64,000 nucleotides of DNA, taken from contig CM049321.1 of the NCBI GenBank assembly GCA_026874595.1, forward strand, positions 45,815,797 to 45,879,796, written 5' to 3'. Of the stretch, positions 23,121 through 34,395 are shown piece after piece. A model generated the notes under the pieces. The model was not told where the DNA came from. It saw nothing but the letters and a program-made list of their open reading frames with translations, and searched no databases. Within the stretch, counting starts at the first letter, position 1. Every line of letters begins with the position of its first letter. Origin of the DNA: Sipunculus nudus (Eukaryota; Annelida; Sipuncula; Golfingiida; Sipunculidae). The position numbers were made by a program, and so were the translations under genes.

Positions 23121-25521
23121 GAAACAATTACACAAACATCACTGCTGAAATTCTGGCATGGGTGCACACAACACAGAAATGATTGTAGCTGGCACCACCA
23201 GTCTTGTATACATCAAAGCTATCAGAGATATATAGATACGCCCAATTTCAGACTGATATATCAAACCCCTCCTGAAAATAAGCAGGGACACACACTGTGC
23301 AAAAATTATTGTAGGTGGCACCACCAGTCTTGTATATGACAAAGCTATTCAATATGTATATATATTCCCGATTTCAGGCTGCTATATCAAATTCTTCAGT
23401 AGGAATAAGCAGGCACACACACTGTGCAAAAGTCATTGAAGGTGGCAACACCTGTCTTGTGAACGAGAAAGCAATCAAAGACACATAGACAGGTCAAAAT
23501 ATCAGGCCAATACATCACACTTACCTTGAGTCTGATGCATGGGGCTGACCAGGTTTAGGTGAGAAAGGCAGTTGCCTGAGTGAACTGTGACAAATTTGCT
23601 GGCTCAGGCTACTGCACTGAGTGAACTCATGACCTGCACCTGGCTAGACTGAGTGAACTTTTGACCTGTACATGGCTGCACTGAGTGAACTCTTGACCTG
23701 TTGCATAATCTGACACAGTTGGCACTCTGACAAAGCTATAAACAGATCCAGGCTGAACTTTGGTGCCAAATCTGATGCAGTATGCAGTCTGCCAATGCTT
23801 TAAATAGAATGCAGCTACTGCACTGAGTGAACTCCTGAACCATACCTGGCTGCACTGAGTGAACTCTTGACCTGTTGCCTAATCTGATACAGTTGGCAGT
23901 CTGCAAGAGCTATAAACAGATCCAGACTGACCTCTAGCCTGTGGCCAAATCTGAAATAGTAGCCACACCATTGCATAAGCTCATGCAGGGACCCTGCCCT
24001 GAGGGGTTTGACATCCATGAAGTGGTCACATGGTGCCCATGAAGTGTTCACATGTCATCCATGAAGTGATCACATGGCTTGTGCTTGGCTGCACTGATTG
24101 AACTCTTGACCTATATCTGGCTGCACTGAATGAACTCTTGATCTGTTGCCAAATCTGAAACAGCTGGCAGTTTCTCAATCTATTTAAAGATACAGACACA
24201 ATCTTGGCCTGTTGGTAAATCTGTTTACACATACTGAAATACTTTGCTAAAATTCTTTTTTTTTCAAGCTGACATATTCATAAACTTGTTATCAAAATAT
24301 CTAGAATGATGAAAGATGCAGTCCTTTTATTGTTGAGGGTCCAATAATTCTGCCAAAAATCATTCAAGTAAACTTGAACAAAGGCCACCTAAGAATATTT
24401 TTTGTGCAATTTACAGAAGTTATAACTGAAACAATAATTTTGTAAAAAACAGTTTCGCAGCCCTCAGTTTGAAATAGACATAATAATGGCCATAAGACCA
24501 ACTTAAGCTTTTCTGATATGATTGAAAAAACCTAGGATAATTCTTTTGAAAAAATGAACGATTCAACTTGACAGTTTCATCATAAACATTTTAAGCTGAA
24601 CAAGGCTAAAATTGTGAGGTTTTGCCCATAAAAAACAGGTCAATGTAGGTGGCAACTTCAAATATGAGTCATGTGACCAACATTTGCACAATACTTGGTA
24701 ATGCTAGCTTCTGTCATTTCTGAGATTACTTTGTCAGTATGCTTACTTGGCAAAATGACTTTTCAAATTCATGTTACTCCACTAAAATTCATCAAATGCA
24801 AACCATTTGAACAGGCTTGAGAGGGCTTGCCTCTGGGATCATTTCTGTAAAATATTGAACAATTTGGCTGGACCGTTTACAAGAAGAAGACTTTAAAAGC
24901 TTTTTCCCTATAAAATTTAAGAATAGTAGACAGGCAAAAAAATAAGCTGAATCCCACAACATTTGATATGTGACAGATTATTGCATAAAATCTGGGGATG
25001 GTTGCTCCTGCTATTCCAGAGAAATTATGGGTTAACATACAGATGACCAATGACCCTCGTACAAAAAAAGGTCAATGCAGGTGGCACCACCAATACAGGT
25101 CTAAATTTCATACATGACACTTGTGACTAACACTGGCATAAAATTTGGTGATGATAGCTTTAGCCGTTTCTGAGACTATCATTTTAATGTGCTTTTTAGG
25201 ACAGATGACTAAGTTCAACTTCCTGTAACTCCGCCAAAATTCACCGAACTTAAAACCATTCATACAAACTTGAGAGAGATGGTATAAATGATTATTTCTG
25301 TGAAATATTGAACCATTTGGCTTGACAGTTTTGGAGAAGATTTTAAAGGTTTTTTAGCTTTTTCTCTATAAAATCTAAGAAAATGCAGAATTTTCAGATG
25401 GCTAATTTTTTTGCATTAAATTTCATGATGCTAGCTCCAGTTGTTTTCAAAATAGTATGGGTTGAGTACAGACGACGGACGCTGCCACACCATCGCATTA
25501 GCTCACAGGTTCGCTAAAAAT
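23121..25521 (+). repeat. Family B element, second copy
   Basis: Three palindrome-bearing units start near 23188, 23312 and 23442. The array that follows matches 1-780. Units with 'gtaactccgccaaaattcac' follow (about 24340, 24770, 25210), then 'gcattagctcacaggttcgc' and TAAAAA at the end. A palindrome version, GGTGGCACCACC, lies near 25080. No protein-coding gene. Confidence 0.75.
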
Positions 25522-26125
25522 TACTACAGATGCATATTGAATGCAAAATTATAATACAGATACATCTCACTGATGGCAAAATCTTGAATTAAGTTGAGTA
25601 TGGATATCAATTATTTATAATCCATATACAGCCATCTTTATATACCCACAGAGAGCTGTATATCTGCGATTGTAAACATTTCCTGGCATGAGGAATATCA
25701 AAAATCATTAATCTACATTTTTAAAAAACATTCTTGTCAATATTAACCATAGATAACCTGAAATCTAAATGTCTAGAGGCATGATATAACAGCTGCTGAT
25801 AAACTGGTGCCAGGCTAGAGGTATCTGCTTTACACAGCTAATATATATGGTAAAATGACTCAATTCAATCTTTATAATTCAACCTATATTCATTCTTTGG
25901 AACCACAAAAGACAAATATTATAAGAATTATTCAGGGGATTATTCTTGTAAAATATTAAACAAATTGGCCTCAGTGGCGTCAGTCAAAAAACATTTTGTA
26001 GGTTTATAACTCATATGCGAAAATACAGCAAATTGGCAAATTAAGCTTCCCATAACTCAGCCATAAAATCACTGTACCAAAACCATTTGAACAAACTTGA
26101 ATTATCAACATCTAATTATCAACAT
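25522..26125 (+). repeat. Block matching 885-1400
   Basis: Starting at 'acagatgcatattgaatgc' this block tracks 885-1400. In the first copy the matching block lies before the family B tail; here it lies after it, so the order is permuted. Confidence 0.7.
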
Positions 26126-26330
26126 CTTTTGCTGTGGATTGGAAAATCCAACAGCTGTACAGCTCATTGGTAAATTATCTTGCAATTAATGTTATAAGAC
26201 TGACATATTTAATGTAGAATGCAAACAATATAGAACATAGAACAAGCCAACTGAGAAAGGAGTGCAACTGAGACAGTCAACACATGCTGCTAAATCACAT
26301 GGTCTGTGACATCACGATGCAGTCCCCTAA

Positions 26331-26512
26331 AGAATCCGGTCTTCATTTCCAAGAAGGGTCTAAACTGACTGGACCATCTCATATAAGTAGTAATAAACTT
26401 ATGCCATGACATGCCTGATGATATGACGTTGACATGCCTCTTACTTCTCTGTTACATGAATCCTAAACATCATTACGTCTGTCCGTATACACCCATAACC
26501 TCATCAGATACC
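26331..26512 (+). mobile_element. Miniature TIR element D, truncated copy
   Basis: Matches 28520-28676 from 'agaatccggtcttcatttcc' to 'gtccgtatacaccc' and then continues 'cataacctc' as at 34097-34105. It therefore shows the uninterrupted order of the element that is split by a 5.4-kb insertion at 28.68 kb. Confidence 0.7.
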
Positions 26513-26534
26513 AGTTGATTTGTCACCACAATCA

Positions 26535-27722
26535 TTTTGTCACAGGGTTGGCAGTTTTATCCGCAGTCGGTTTAATTCACTGGAATAAATCCAGATTAAT
26601 CTGGATTGGAAAAAACAGGTTTTATCCAGTTTTATCCAAAGTTTGGGTGTATACTGTTTGTGAAAAACACATTTTATATTAAGTTAGCTTTCAACTGTAA
26701 AATAATACAGTGCTAATAGTAATAAGAAACATTTTTGTCTAGTTAACTGAATAATTATGTGACTACACTGGTACATTAAATTCATTTTTTTTTGTAACAG
26801 ATGGTGATGCCATGATCTTAATAATGATTTCGAAACTTGAAATTATTTCTCTTCTTTAGCGAGGTCAGTCAGAGTGTGACTTATTTAAATATTATCACCC
26901 ATTTTGTACATTACACTTTAAGAAAGCTACACAACTTCAGTTTAAACATTTAGTTTAGCAATCAGTAGTACCATAGAATAACATATAAATTTACATATAA
27001 AAATATCAGCTGTCCATAATTTTATGGGGTTGACCTCTCAGACACAAATTATAAATTGCTTGAAAAGCTATTTTTCCCTAGTTGGATTCTCAGAATGAGG
27101 GGTAGTAATGTGATTCCTTGTCCCTTTACCAGCTGGTATGGCAGGTTTACACAAGCAGAGACAGTGGGCTTCCATTTGACAACCAGCCAGTCATGACAGC
27201 CTGAGAGAAGAAACCTCCATTGGATTAAAAGTCATTCAAGCATCCTCCTCCACCAGACTCAATAAGTTGTTGACAATAGGGCAGCAAAAGTCACCCTGTA
27301 AGCCTGCTCTGTCACTATGAGTAAATATTTGATGGCCAAGGATGACGCTATAAAGATGATACGTCCTATTGATAAATTGACTACTAGCCAGAAGAGAAAC
27401 ATACAAGACAGAGAGACTACTCTTCATTCTGGTGTGTGTTGAGCATAAGCTATAGTGGCTGCTGACAACAGTGAAACATGAACCTGGAGGAACTTGCCAA
27501 TTTTATATTAAACTTATATATTGTTAATATATTAATAAACCTTCTGAACTTATTTATCCATATAAGCATTTATGTTAATTTAATTTTACAAAGTGATTCT
27601 TAGTTTGATCCAGTTTAATCCTGTATAATCCTGATAAAATGGATTTAACCGGAAAAAACCCCAGTTTATCCATTGTCCTGGGTAAAACAAGTTGTATCCT
27701 GACAAACCCAACCGTTTTGTCA
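26535..27722. mobile_element. Non-autonomous hAT-type element with 8-bp target duplication
   Basis: Target duplications TTTTGTCA lie at 26535-26542 and 27715-27722. The element is 26543-27714 (1172 bp). The left end reads CAGGGTTGGCAGTTTTATCC; the right end read inward is CGGTTGGGTTTGTC. An 8-bp duplication and CAGGG-like ends are hallmarks of hAT elements. Near the left it holds the perfect 20-bp palindrome AATCCAGATTAATCTGGATT (26588-26607). No transposase frame is present. Confidence 0.75.
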
Positions 27723-28514
27723 CCAATTTACATGCAGTACCAAATGACAATTCAAGTTTTGTATGATAAAATGTCTATATATTACAATTAAAATTAAAAT
27801 ATACAATGATACCTATACTGAAAAGTTTGTTTGGTTGTTGATTCTTTTAATTAAAGGCTCAGGATACACCTTGCAAGGAGTGGATTACATGTAAATACAA
27901 ACATTGAGCAGCATGGCCAACTGGCCACCATGGTATTCAGTGCTATTTATGTCACTGCTCATCGTAAAGGATTCCCTCATGGCAGCCCGTTTGAAATGTT
28001 CTTTTATTTCACACACGCAGGTGTTTTCGTTAAATAAAATCCACGTCGACAATTGACAAAGAGAAACAAGTCGCCAAACAAACTTTCTAAAATTTTAACA
28101 GGCCTTTGCAGAGTATAAACGCTTTTTTTGCAGTAACTATTTTCCTGGCCATATTTCACTCTTCTGTCAATCAATATTCTGTTTTTCTGTCATTCCCTAT
28201 GCATGTGAATTGCTGATTTTAAGAACGTGCCAGGCCAAGTCCAGCCTGACATATCCTGACGGTCACTTCGTCACCAATTTCCATTGGAGGTCGGAAATGA
28301 CAGTGGTTACGACACGACTGGTTCCGACCTCGTCCATTATATGATATGGACCTTATCCATTCCACCCTTATTAATGTCGGTTGGTAACTGAACTGTTCTT
28401 TTAATGTATATCTAACATTTTAGTCACCCTTGGTGGCTAGGGCCTGCCCCTAATTTTATTAAGAGGTGGCCGAAATTTTGCCAACCAAAAATCACCAATA
28501 AACGTTAAGGCCCA
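27723..28514. other. Non-coding spacer
   Basis: No gene. It includes 'gtcaccaatttccattgg' near 28280, which resembles the sequence flanking the hAT element. Confidence 0.5.
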
Positions 28515-28680
28515 AGTATAGAATCCGGTCTTCATTTCCAAGATAGGTCTAAACTAAACATATTAGTAGTAATCAACATAAGCCATGACATGCCTGAAGA
28601 TATGACATCGACATGCCTCTTACTTCTCCATTTCATGAATCCTAAACATCATTAGACATTACGTCCGTCCGTATGCACCC

Positions 28681-28770
28681 TAGCCCGATTTAATCGGACT
28701 CAATATTATTAGGCCCTGCCATATATTGAGTCCGATAGCCATACAGTGAGAGTTTCTACAATATAAGCCA
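28681..28770 (+). repeat. Element E left end with hairpin and inverted-repeat arm
   Basis: The end TAGCCCGATTTAATCGGACT is matched in inverse at 34060-34080. It contains 14-bp arms ATCGGACTCAATAT (28693-28706) and ATATTGAGTCCGAT (28723-28736) that can form a hairpin. Positions 28703-28770 recur inverted at 29851-29917 with few differences. Confidence 0.8.
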
Positions 28771-28771
28771 C

Positions 28772-28801
28772 AGAAGATGCAACGGATCCGTTGCATCTTC
28801 T
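28772..28801. repeat. Perfect 30-bp palindrome
   Basis: The left half AGAAGATGCAACGGA is followed directly by its exact reverse complement, with no spacer. It lies just inside element E. Confidence 0.95.
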
Positions 28802-29850
28802 TTGACTGCCTGTTTACTGCCAAACAACAAGACCCAGGATTATACCATTTAAAAACCAATAAGTATGTGTTTCATGGTTTCAATAGAAACTTAAATTAAA
28901 CTTCGATCACCATTTTTAAACATTTACTGACCTTTTTACCAGAAGCATGTCAGCGATTTAAGTAGGGACAGAGAAGAACAGTCAAACAGGTGCACTTGAT
29001 GACCTCACTGATAGCCTCACTGACTCGAGTGACTGACAGCTAAAATGTTGTTACATTTTGTTTCAACAGGCCCGGCTCTGAAGGGGGACCGCTGGCACAG
29101 GGTAATAACTGCATGTTATAATGCGGCGTATGTATCCATTCCATGGATACCCGCCGCATATGAAGCTTCAAGTAAACTGGAGAACATAAATCCTGTACTG
29201 GGCAAAAATTCCTATAAAATCCAATATTGTGTTTGTAACAGGGAAGCTTACGTCTTTGGGGGCAATATATGTTAATGTATTCGCCTGAACAAGAAATTTT
29301 GTTGTAACCCCTGCTTTAATGCCTAAACAGTACTCACTTTAAAAGTTTACCTTCCCTGGACCTGACAGTTTGTTCCTAAAGTTGGGACAATCGCCTGGTG
29401 GCGTGTGTGATGCATCATTCTCCGTAAATTTATCATGAATGCTAAGGATAAACACAACATATCTTGACTCTACCCTGGAGGTTGAAAACAGGTAATGACG
29501 TTTTATGTTGGGGAACCCCAAGGAAATCCCCTCCAGACATGCTTGTTTTTACCACTTGAGATCTAGACCTACCTGATTCAACTGTTTAATCGACATGACG
29601 ATTTTAAAGTGGTATGTTGTGTTACCATGTGATACAAATATGTTTGTATTTTTATTTATGACACATTTTTAACTGGGAGATTATTGTTTTATTGTCCAGT
29701 GGCATGTCTCCAGTTTTCAAACAACTCGTACTAGGGCTCTCTCAGCGGAGGGAACCGAAGCGCAAGGAGAGAGCACGAAAGCTATGGGCTACAGGGTAAT
29801 AAACATCTGCTGACACTGGTTACAAGGGCATTGGGTGGTGTGTAGTCTGA

Positions 29851-29917
29851 GGCTTATATTGTAGAAACTCTCACTGTATAGCTATCGGACTCAATATATG
29901 GCAGGGCCTATTAATAT
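29851..29917 (-). repeat. Inverted copy of 28703-28770
   Basis: Reads as the reverse complement of the left arm of element E, including 'gtagaaactctcactgtat'. The two arms enclose about 1.08 kb. Confidence 0.85.
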
Positions 29918-29925
29918 TGGCAGAA

Positions 29926-32900
29926 CTATATAGTCCGTTCCACCAACCGTGAAATACTGTTTTTTCGCGATCACTTTTAAAAGAATTGAGAACGAACAAA
30001 GATTTTTGGTACAGATATAATTGAGAACGCGACCTAATTTTCTGACAGAAAAAAACGCCACATACCCGAGATGAATAGCCTGTAATGAACAAAAATCAAA
30101 ATCCAGGAGAAACTCGCGGGCTGTTTACGACATTTTGTGCATGGTCAACTTACAAGATTCTGCCTCGCACGTGCGTGACGTCATAAGCGGTGTTCCATTT
30201 TGCAGGAGATAGAATCCCGCTGTTTGGCGATGTGAGATGGTCAAATAATAAAAGCAGGTAGCACGTTAAGTACTATCATTAATACATGCATGTAGCACCT
30301 GTTATATCATATGATTGTACATGAATGATGAATGGCATCCCTGCTCTCTCCCTTCAATACGCTTTTTCAGAGACAGGTGACAAAAAAACCTGATACATTT
30401 ACAACAACATTATAGTTACTACAATGTCAAAAAGTCGGTATATTCATCACGAAAAAAACATGTAGGCTTATCACCAGAATGTGTTAATAACAGTGACGTA
30501 CACCATCCAAAAGTGTTATTTTCATCGCCACCACCCATAATTTAAATATCATTGGAGGATTACTATCCTCATGACCTTATCAGTGATTACAAGTAGTGTT
30601 AATAGCAATATTAATGGTAAAAACGGCAAAACTTGTGTACACGTGTGTGCCTACAAGGCTACAGATTTTCTCCAGGCACGTCCCCACACACGACCACATT
30701 TCACAATGTATCATTTTCGGCTCTCGGTGCAGAGGTCACACAGTCCATTCAATCCAATGTCAATTTCAAGCTCCGGAGGGGTTAACATTTTTAATTTGAA
30801 TGTACTTTTAGGCATAACCTACGGGTCAGAATATACATTAAATAATTCATGTCTTCCGTCATCCCAACTTTGAAATGGGATCGTCTATATCGCACTGCAT
30901 GTACGCCCGGAATGGTCAGAAGTTAGGAGAATATTCCGACCAGTTCATTATAAATGGGGGTGGCAAGAAACCCGTATATTGATAAGGCCACTGAAAATGT
31001 CCTCGGGCCCATTTAGTTTGTTCTCAGCCTTTAATTCCAACGGCATTCAACCCAGCTGGAAAAATCATACACCATGATATGTAATTTCTGTATGTGGAAA
31101 AATTATTTTTTCATCTGCTAAGGCAAAGAAAAATAAAAAGAACGGTGATTTATCTATTTACTGGGTGGCCCCATTTGTGGTGATAATGTTTCCATGTAAG
31201 CTACAGGTACATATTCAGTTTTACTGATCATTTATTTCTATATGTAATAATTAAAGTAACCCATCAGAGTATTTTACGAAATTAGTAATTTAGTAAAATT
31301 TACACACCTTGCCATCGGCATACTAGTTATAAATGGAAAGATGTCTGAAAATACATATTTTTTTACGATATCCAATGTTTTCGTGTGAATTTTGAAATTT
31401 TGAAACAAAACATGGTTTCAGCTGGCTAAATAAGTGTGTAAAATGAAATTTAAAACAAAAGCCAAATCTGGAGTGGCATAACATTAAGCCTTCACAGTAG
31501 ATTGGCTGTTGCTTGTATTTTATGATACCGTTTTTTTACCTGGGTAGAAAAGAGAGTTAATTTAAATTTTTAAATATTATCAAATATATGTCATGTGTTG
31601 TATGGATCAAATTCCATTCTGATCACTGGGTGGGGCCATTTTCAGTGGCCTGGCCCATTTATATACAGGTTTCACGGACTCATAAATACGAAGATTCGCA
31701 TAGAAAGTTTCGCAACCTTTTGTGTAAAGGTGACAAGTAAAGTTGCATTTTTTTTCAAATTTGAAATGATTCACACCGGCTCTTGATATAAAACTTGGTA
31801 CATTCGCCGCATTACTATATATGTACGCAGCTGAACAGCATTGATGAAACTATGAAGTGGTTAAAATAAAGCCCGCCTTGCTCATTCTGTATAAACGAAC
31901 GAAACATGTTTCACCATATATCCTGTTCACCAAGATTTACTTGGAGAAAAATTAGTAACATTTCCATAAAACAATGGGTGGAGAACTGAAGATGCGTCAA
32001 CCCAATTTTATACATGGTCAAAATGACAGGAAAAGTATTGGCGATGTATAATTAGAAACAAATGATCGAACCTCATATAGGACAATGTTTCAGCTTGGCT
32101 AGAACAGTCCAATATTTGAAATAAAGGGTTTGATACATTGATATATTATAAATGTACCAGTTCTTTTGACGTTTTTTGATAAACAAATAGAGTATTAATG
32201 ATAAAATCACAATTCATTTCGTGAATTCAATACCATGACTATTAAACGGGACGGTAGCTTTTCATTTTTCTTAATTTGCAATCCTTGCATTGTTACCCAC
32301 AGTTTGTGCTGCCATGGAGCTAACTGCATTAAATACGGCGGTATCCAGGACCCTGAATACCGCCGCATAAAAAGCTTCAGAGTAAACTGGCGAACTTCAA
32401 ACCCTTGTCTGAAAAAAAAAATCGTGTAAAATCAAATAGTGCGTTTATGACAAGGAAACTTTAAGTAATCTAAGGGAGATATAGTACTTAATTTGAATGA
32501 CCAAGAAATTCAGCTAAATATTATGTTTTAGTATGTAAACAAGACTCACTTTTAAAACTTTGCAACCCTTGCGCTTGAAACTGTCTCATAATCTGAAACG
32601 ATGAACTGCGTGACCTTTGCTCGCTGAGCCAACATGGCCTGTTACTACTGGTTACATAGGCTGCTGCTGGCCAGCCGTGGCTGGGGTAACCCAGAGCATA
32701 TATCGTTCCCCGTGTTTCACCGTTTATTAGGATTATACATATTCTTCTAATCAACATTAAAAAAGGACAAACACTGTCTTTGTGGTATGTTATATACGTA
32801 TTTGATAAGAATATCTTTATTTCTTAACGAATACGACATTTTCAGACGAAATATAAGAATTTAATTGTCATTTGGAATGTCTCCAGTTTCCTCATATCAT

Positions 32901-33550
32901 CTTCTAGGGCTCTCTCAAAGCGTAGCGTATAGTAAGAGAGGACGGGTGCTAGGGCTAGTAACAATGATGAATAATGTTCTTCAAAGACATATGAAACTTG
33001 GATAAAAATAAGCATTATAAATTGCGTCAGTTTTGGATTTTTATGCCTTTTATGTCGGGTGTATATAATGACAAGTTGGACCACAGGCTACATGAATGAA
33101 ACTGCCAGCCTGGCCATGACCAGGGCTCTGTGTAGTGTGTACTATGTTAAAAGACGGGCAGTATACATGCAGTATAAGTTATTAAGTACTAAGATATCGG
33201 AGCCTAACTTGGTCTACTGAACACGGTGACTGACACCTGCTGACCTCATCATAACGTGTATTCAGGAAATTTCACGCGACGACCGTGACGTCACGGTTAC
33301 GTCATTCCATTATGACGGCAAAGATTTCACATACAACGCCGTTCAGTTTGGCCAAGTTAGCTATGCACTCCTTACATAAAGTAAACAACACCTCAGCGTC
33401 GTGATGTAAGTTGTTTTTAATACATTATCACTTACTTCATATAAAATTAGGTCGTTTTCTAGGCATTCCTCATATCACTAAGAACACAGATTATATATCA
33501 TGGTAGAAAAGAAAACGTGAAAAAACAGTATTTCACGGTTGGTGGAACGG
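29926..33550. mobile_element. Element F, TIR element about 3.6 kb
   Basis: The left end reads (TATA)GTCCGTTCCACCAACC; the right end near 33530-33550 is its inverse. The match of about 35 bp is almost perfect, then weaker to about 130 bp where both arms read 'gacctaatttt'. TATA flanks both ends, consistent with a TA or TATA target duplication. The segment 32340-32930 matches 29130-29790 of element E. No transposase is visible, so F is probably non-autonomous. Confidence 0.65.
32340..32930 (+). repeat. Segment shared by elements E and F
   Basis: Matches 29130-29790 in the same direction. Both begin with a GC-rich hairpin ending CGCCGCAT, then 'agcttcagagtaaactgg'-like text, and later 'atgtctccagttt' and 'ctagggctctctca'. 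Confidence 0.7.
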
Positions 33551-34043
33551 ACTATAGAAAGCGGGCTTCAGCCTACCGCCGGTACCTTATGCACAACTGG
33601 TGTAGCATAATAAAATGTTTCCTGAAAAAGGCCGACACATATTATTTTCCTGAGAATTCCCGTATTTAATTTTGCTCATAACTGGAGTTTATTATATTAG
33701 AGGAGGAGGGGTCCGGGGAACCTGGAAAGCTTAATTTTCCTGTTCAAATAGTAAACGGTTTCCCATTTTGGCAATTTATGGCGCTTCAATCGCAGATATA
33801 ACTGAACAAAACTCGCTCTTGCTATCTCGTCTTCACGGCTCACTTAGTAGCATGTAGGGCTCCTAGTCTAGAGATCGTAGGTTTGATTACCGATTCAGGC
33901 GACTTCTGATGCTTAGTAGATGTTTATGTTAGAAGAATTGAGTGTAGGCACATCTACAGGGAAAAGTAGGAGTTAAAATAGGGAAAGAAGGGAGACAGTT
34001 TGATTTATATTTTCCTCAACAGAAGCGAAGCCCGCGTTCTATA
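33547..34043. mobile_element. Element G, about 500-bp TIR element
   Basis: The left end TATAGAAAGCGGGCTTC (33547-33563) is matched in inverse by GAAGCCCGCGTTCTATA ending at 34043, with one mismatch. It abuts the right end of F, sharing the bases TATA. It contains the tRNA-like segment at 33836-33905. Confidence 0.65.
33836..33905 (+). repeat. tRNA-like segment, possible SINE remnant
   Basis: An A-box-like phrase (CTCACTTAGTAGCATG) and a B-box-like phrase (AGGTTTGATTACC) are spaced about as in tRNA genes. The clover-leaf stems are poor, so this is not a working tRNA gene. It looks like a decayed tRNA-derived promoter inside element G. Confidence 0.35.
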
Positions 34044-34130
34044 GTGGCTCCATAATATTGAGTCTGTTTAAATCGGGCTATATTAGTATATACACCCATA
34101 ACCTCGTCCATGTAGACCGGATTCTATACT

Positions 34131-34395
34131 CGCTCCAAAGTGAAAACATCTGTATTTCCTGCAGTATATCAAACAGAATTATTTTATTGTTCCACTGCGG
34201 TCAGGACTATTGTACCCGGGGTATCGTTGTGTTTTTGACGATTCTGAATAATGCTTTTTAACTCACCTTCCAATCTGATCAGACGCGTTTTGCTGCGTTG
34301 TACGTGATGTGAGCGATAACAGGTTGGTATACGAAAGGATGTGCATGAAACTGGGAGGGGCGTGCCTGAAAGCCGGAGGGATCCGGCCGGAGATA
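34131..34395. other. Non-coding spacer
   Basis: Nothing recognisable between the nest and the next family A head. Confidence 0.5.

Larger units (their letters stand above)
28515..34130. mobile_element. Nested set of TIR elements (D containing E, F and G)
   Basis: Outer element D has perfect 17-bp terminal inverted repeats, AGTATAGAATCCGGTCT at 28515-28531 and its inverse at 34114-34130. Joining 28515-28678 to 34084-34130 gives about 210 bp of D, consistent with the unsplit copy at 26331. Inside is E (28681-34080), and E is interrupted by F (29926-33550) and G (33547-34043). No transposase frame was found. The open frames here (up to 133 aa) have no recognisable domain. Confidence 0.75.

Noticed and set aside
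33836-33905. A functional tRNA gene
   Set aside because: T-arm and acceptor stems do not pair well; only box-like promoter motifs remain.
28515-34130. A transposase gene inside the nested elements
   Set aside because: No long frame or DDE-type motif was seen in either strand; all elements here appear non-autonomous.
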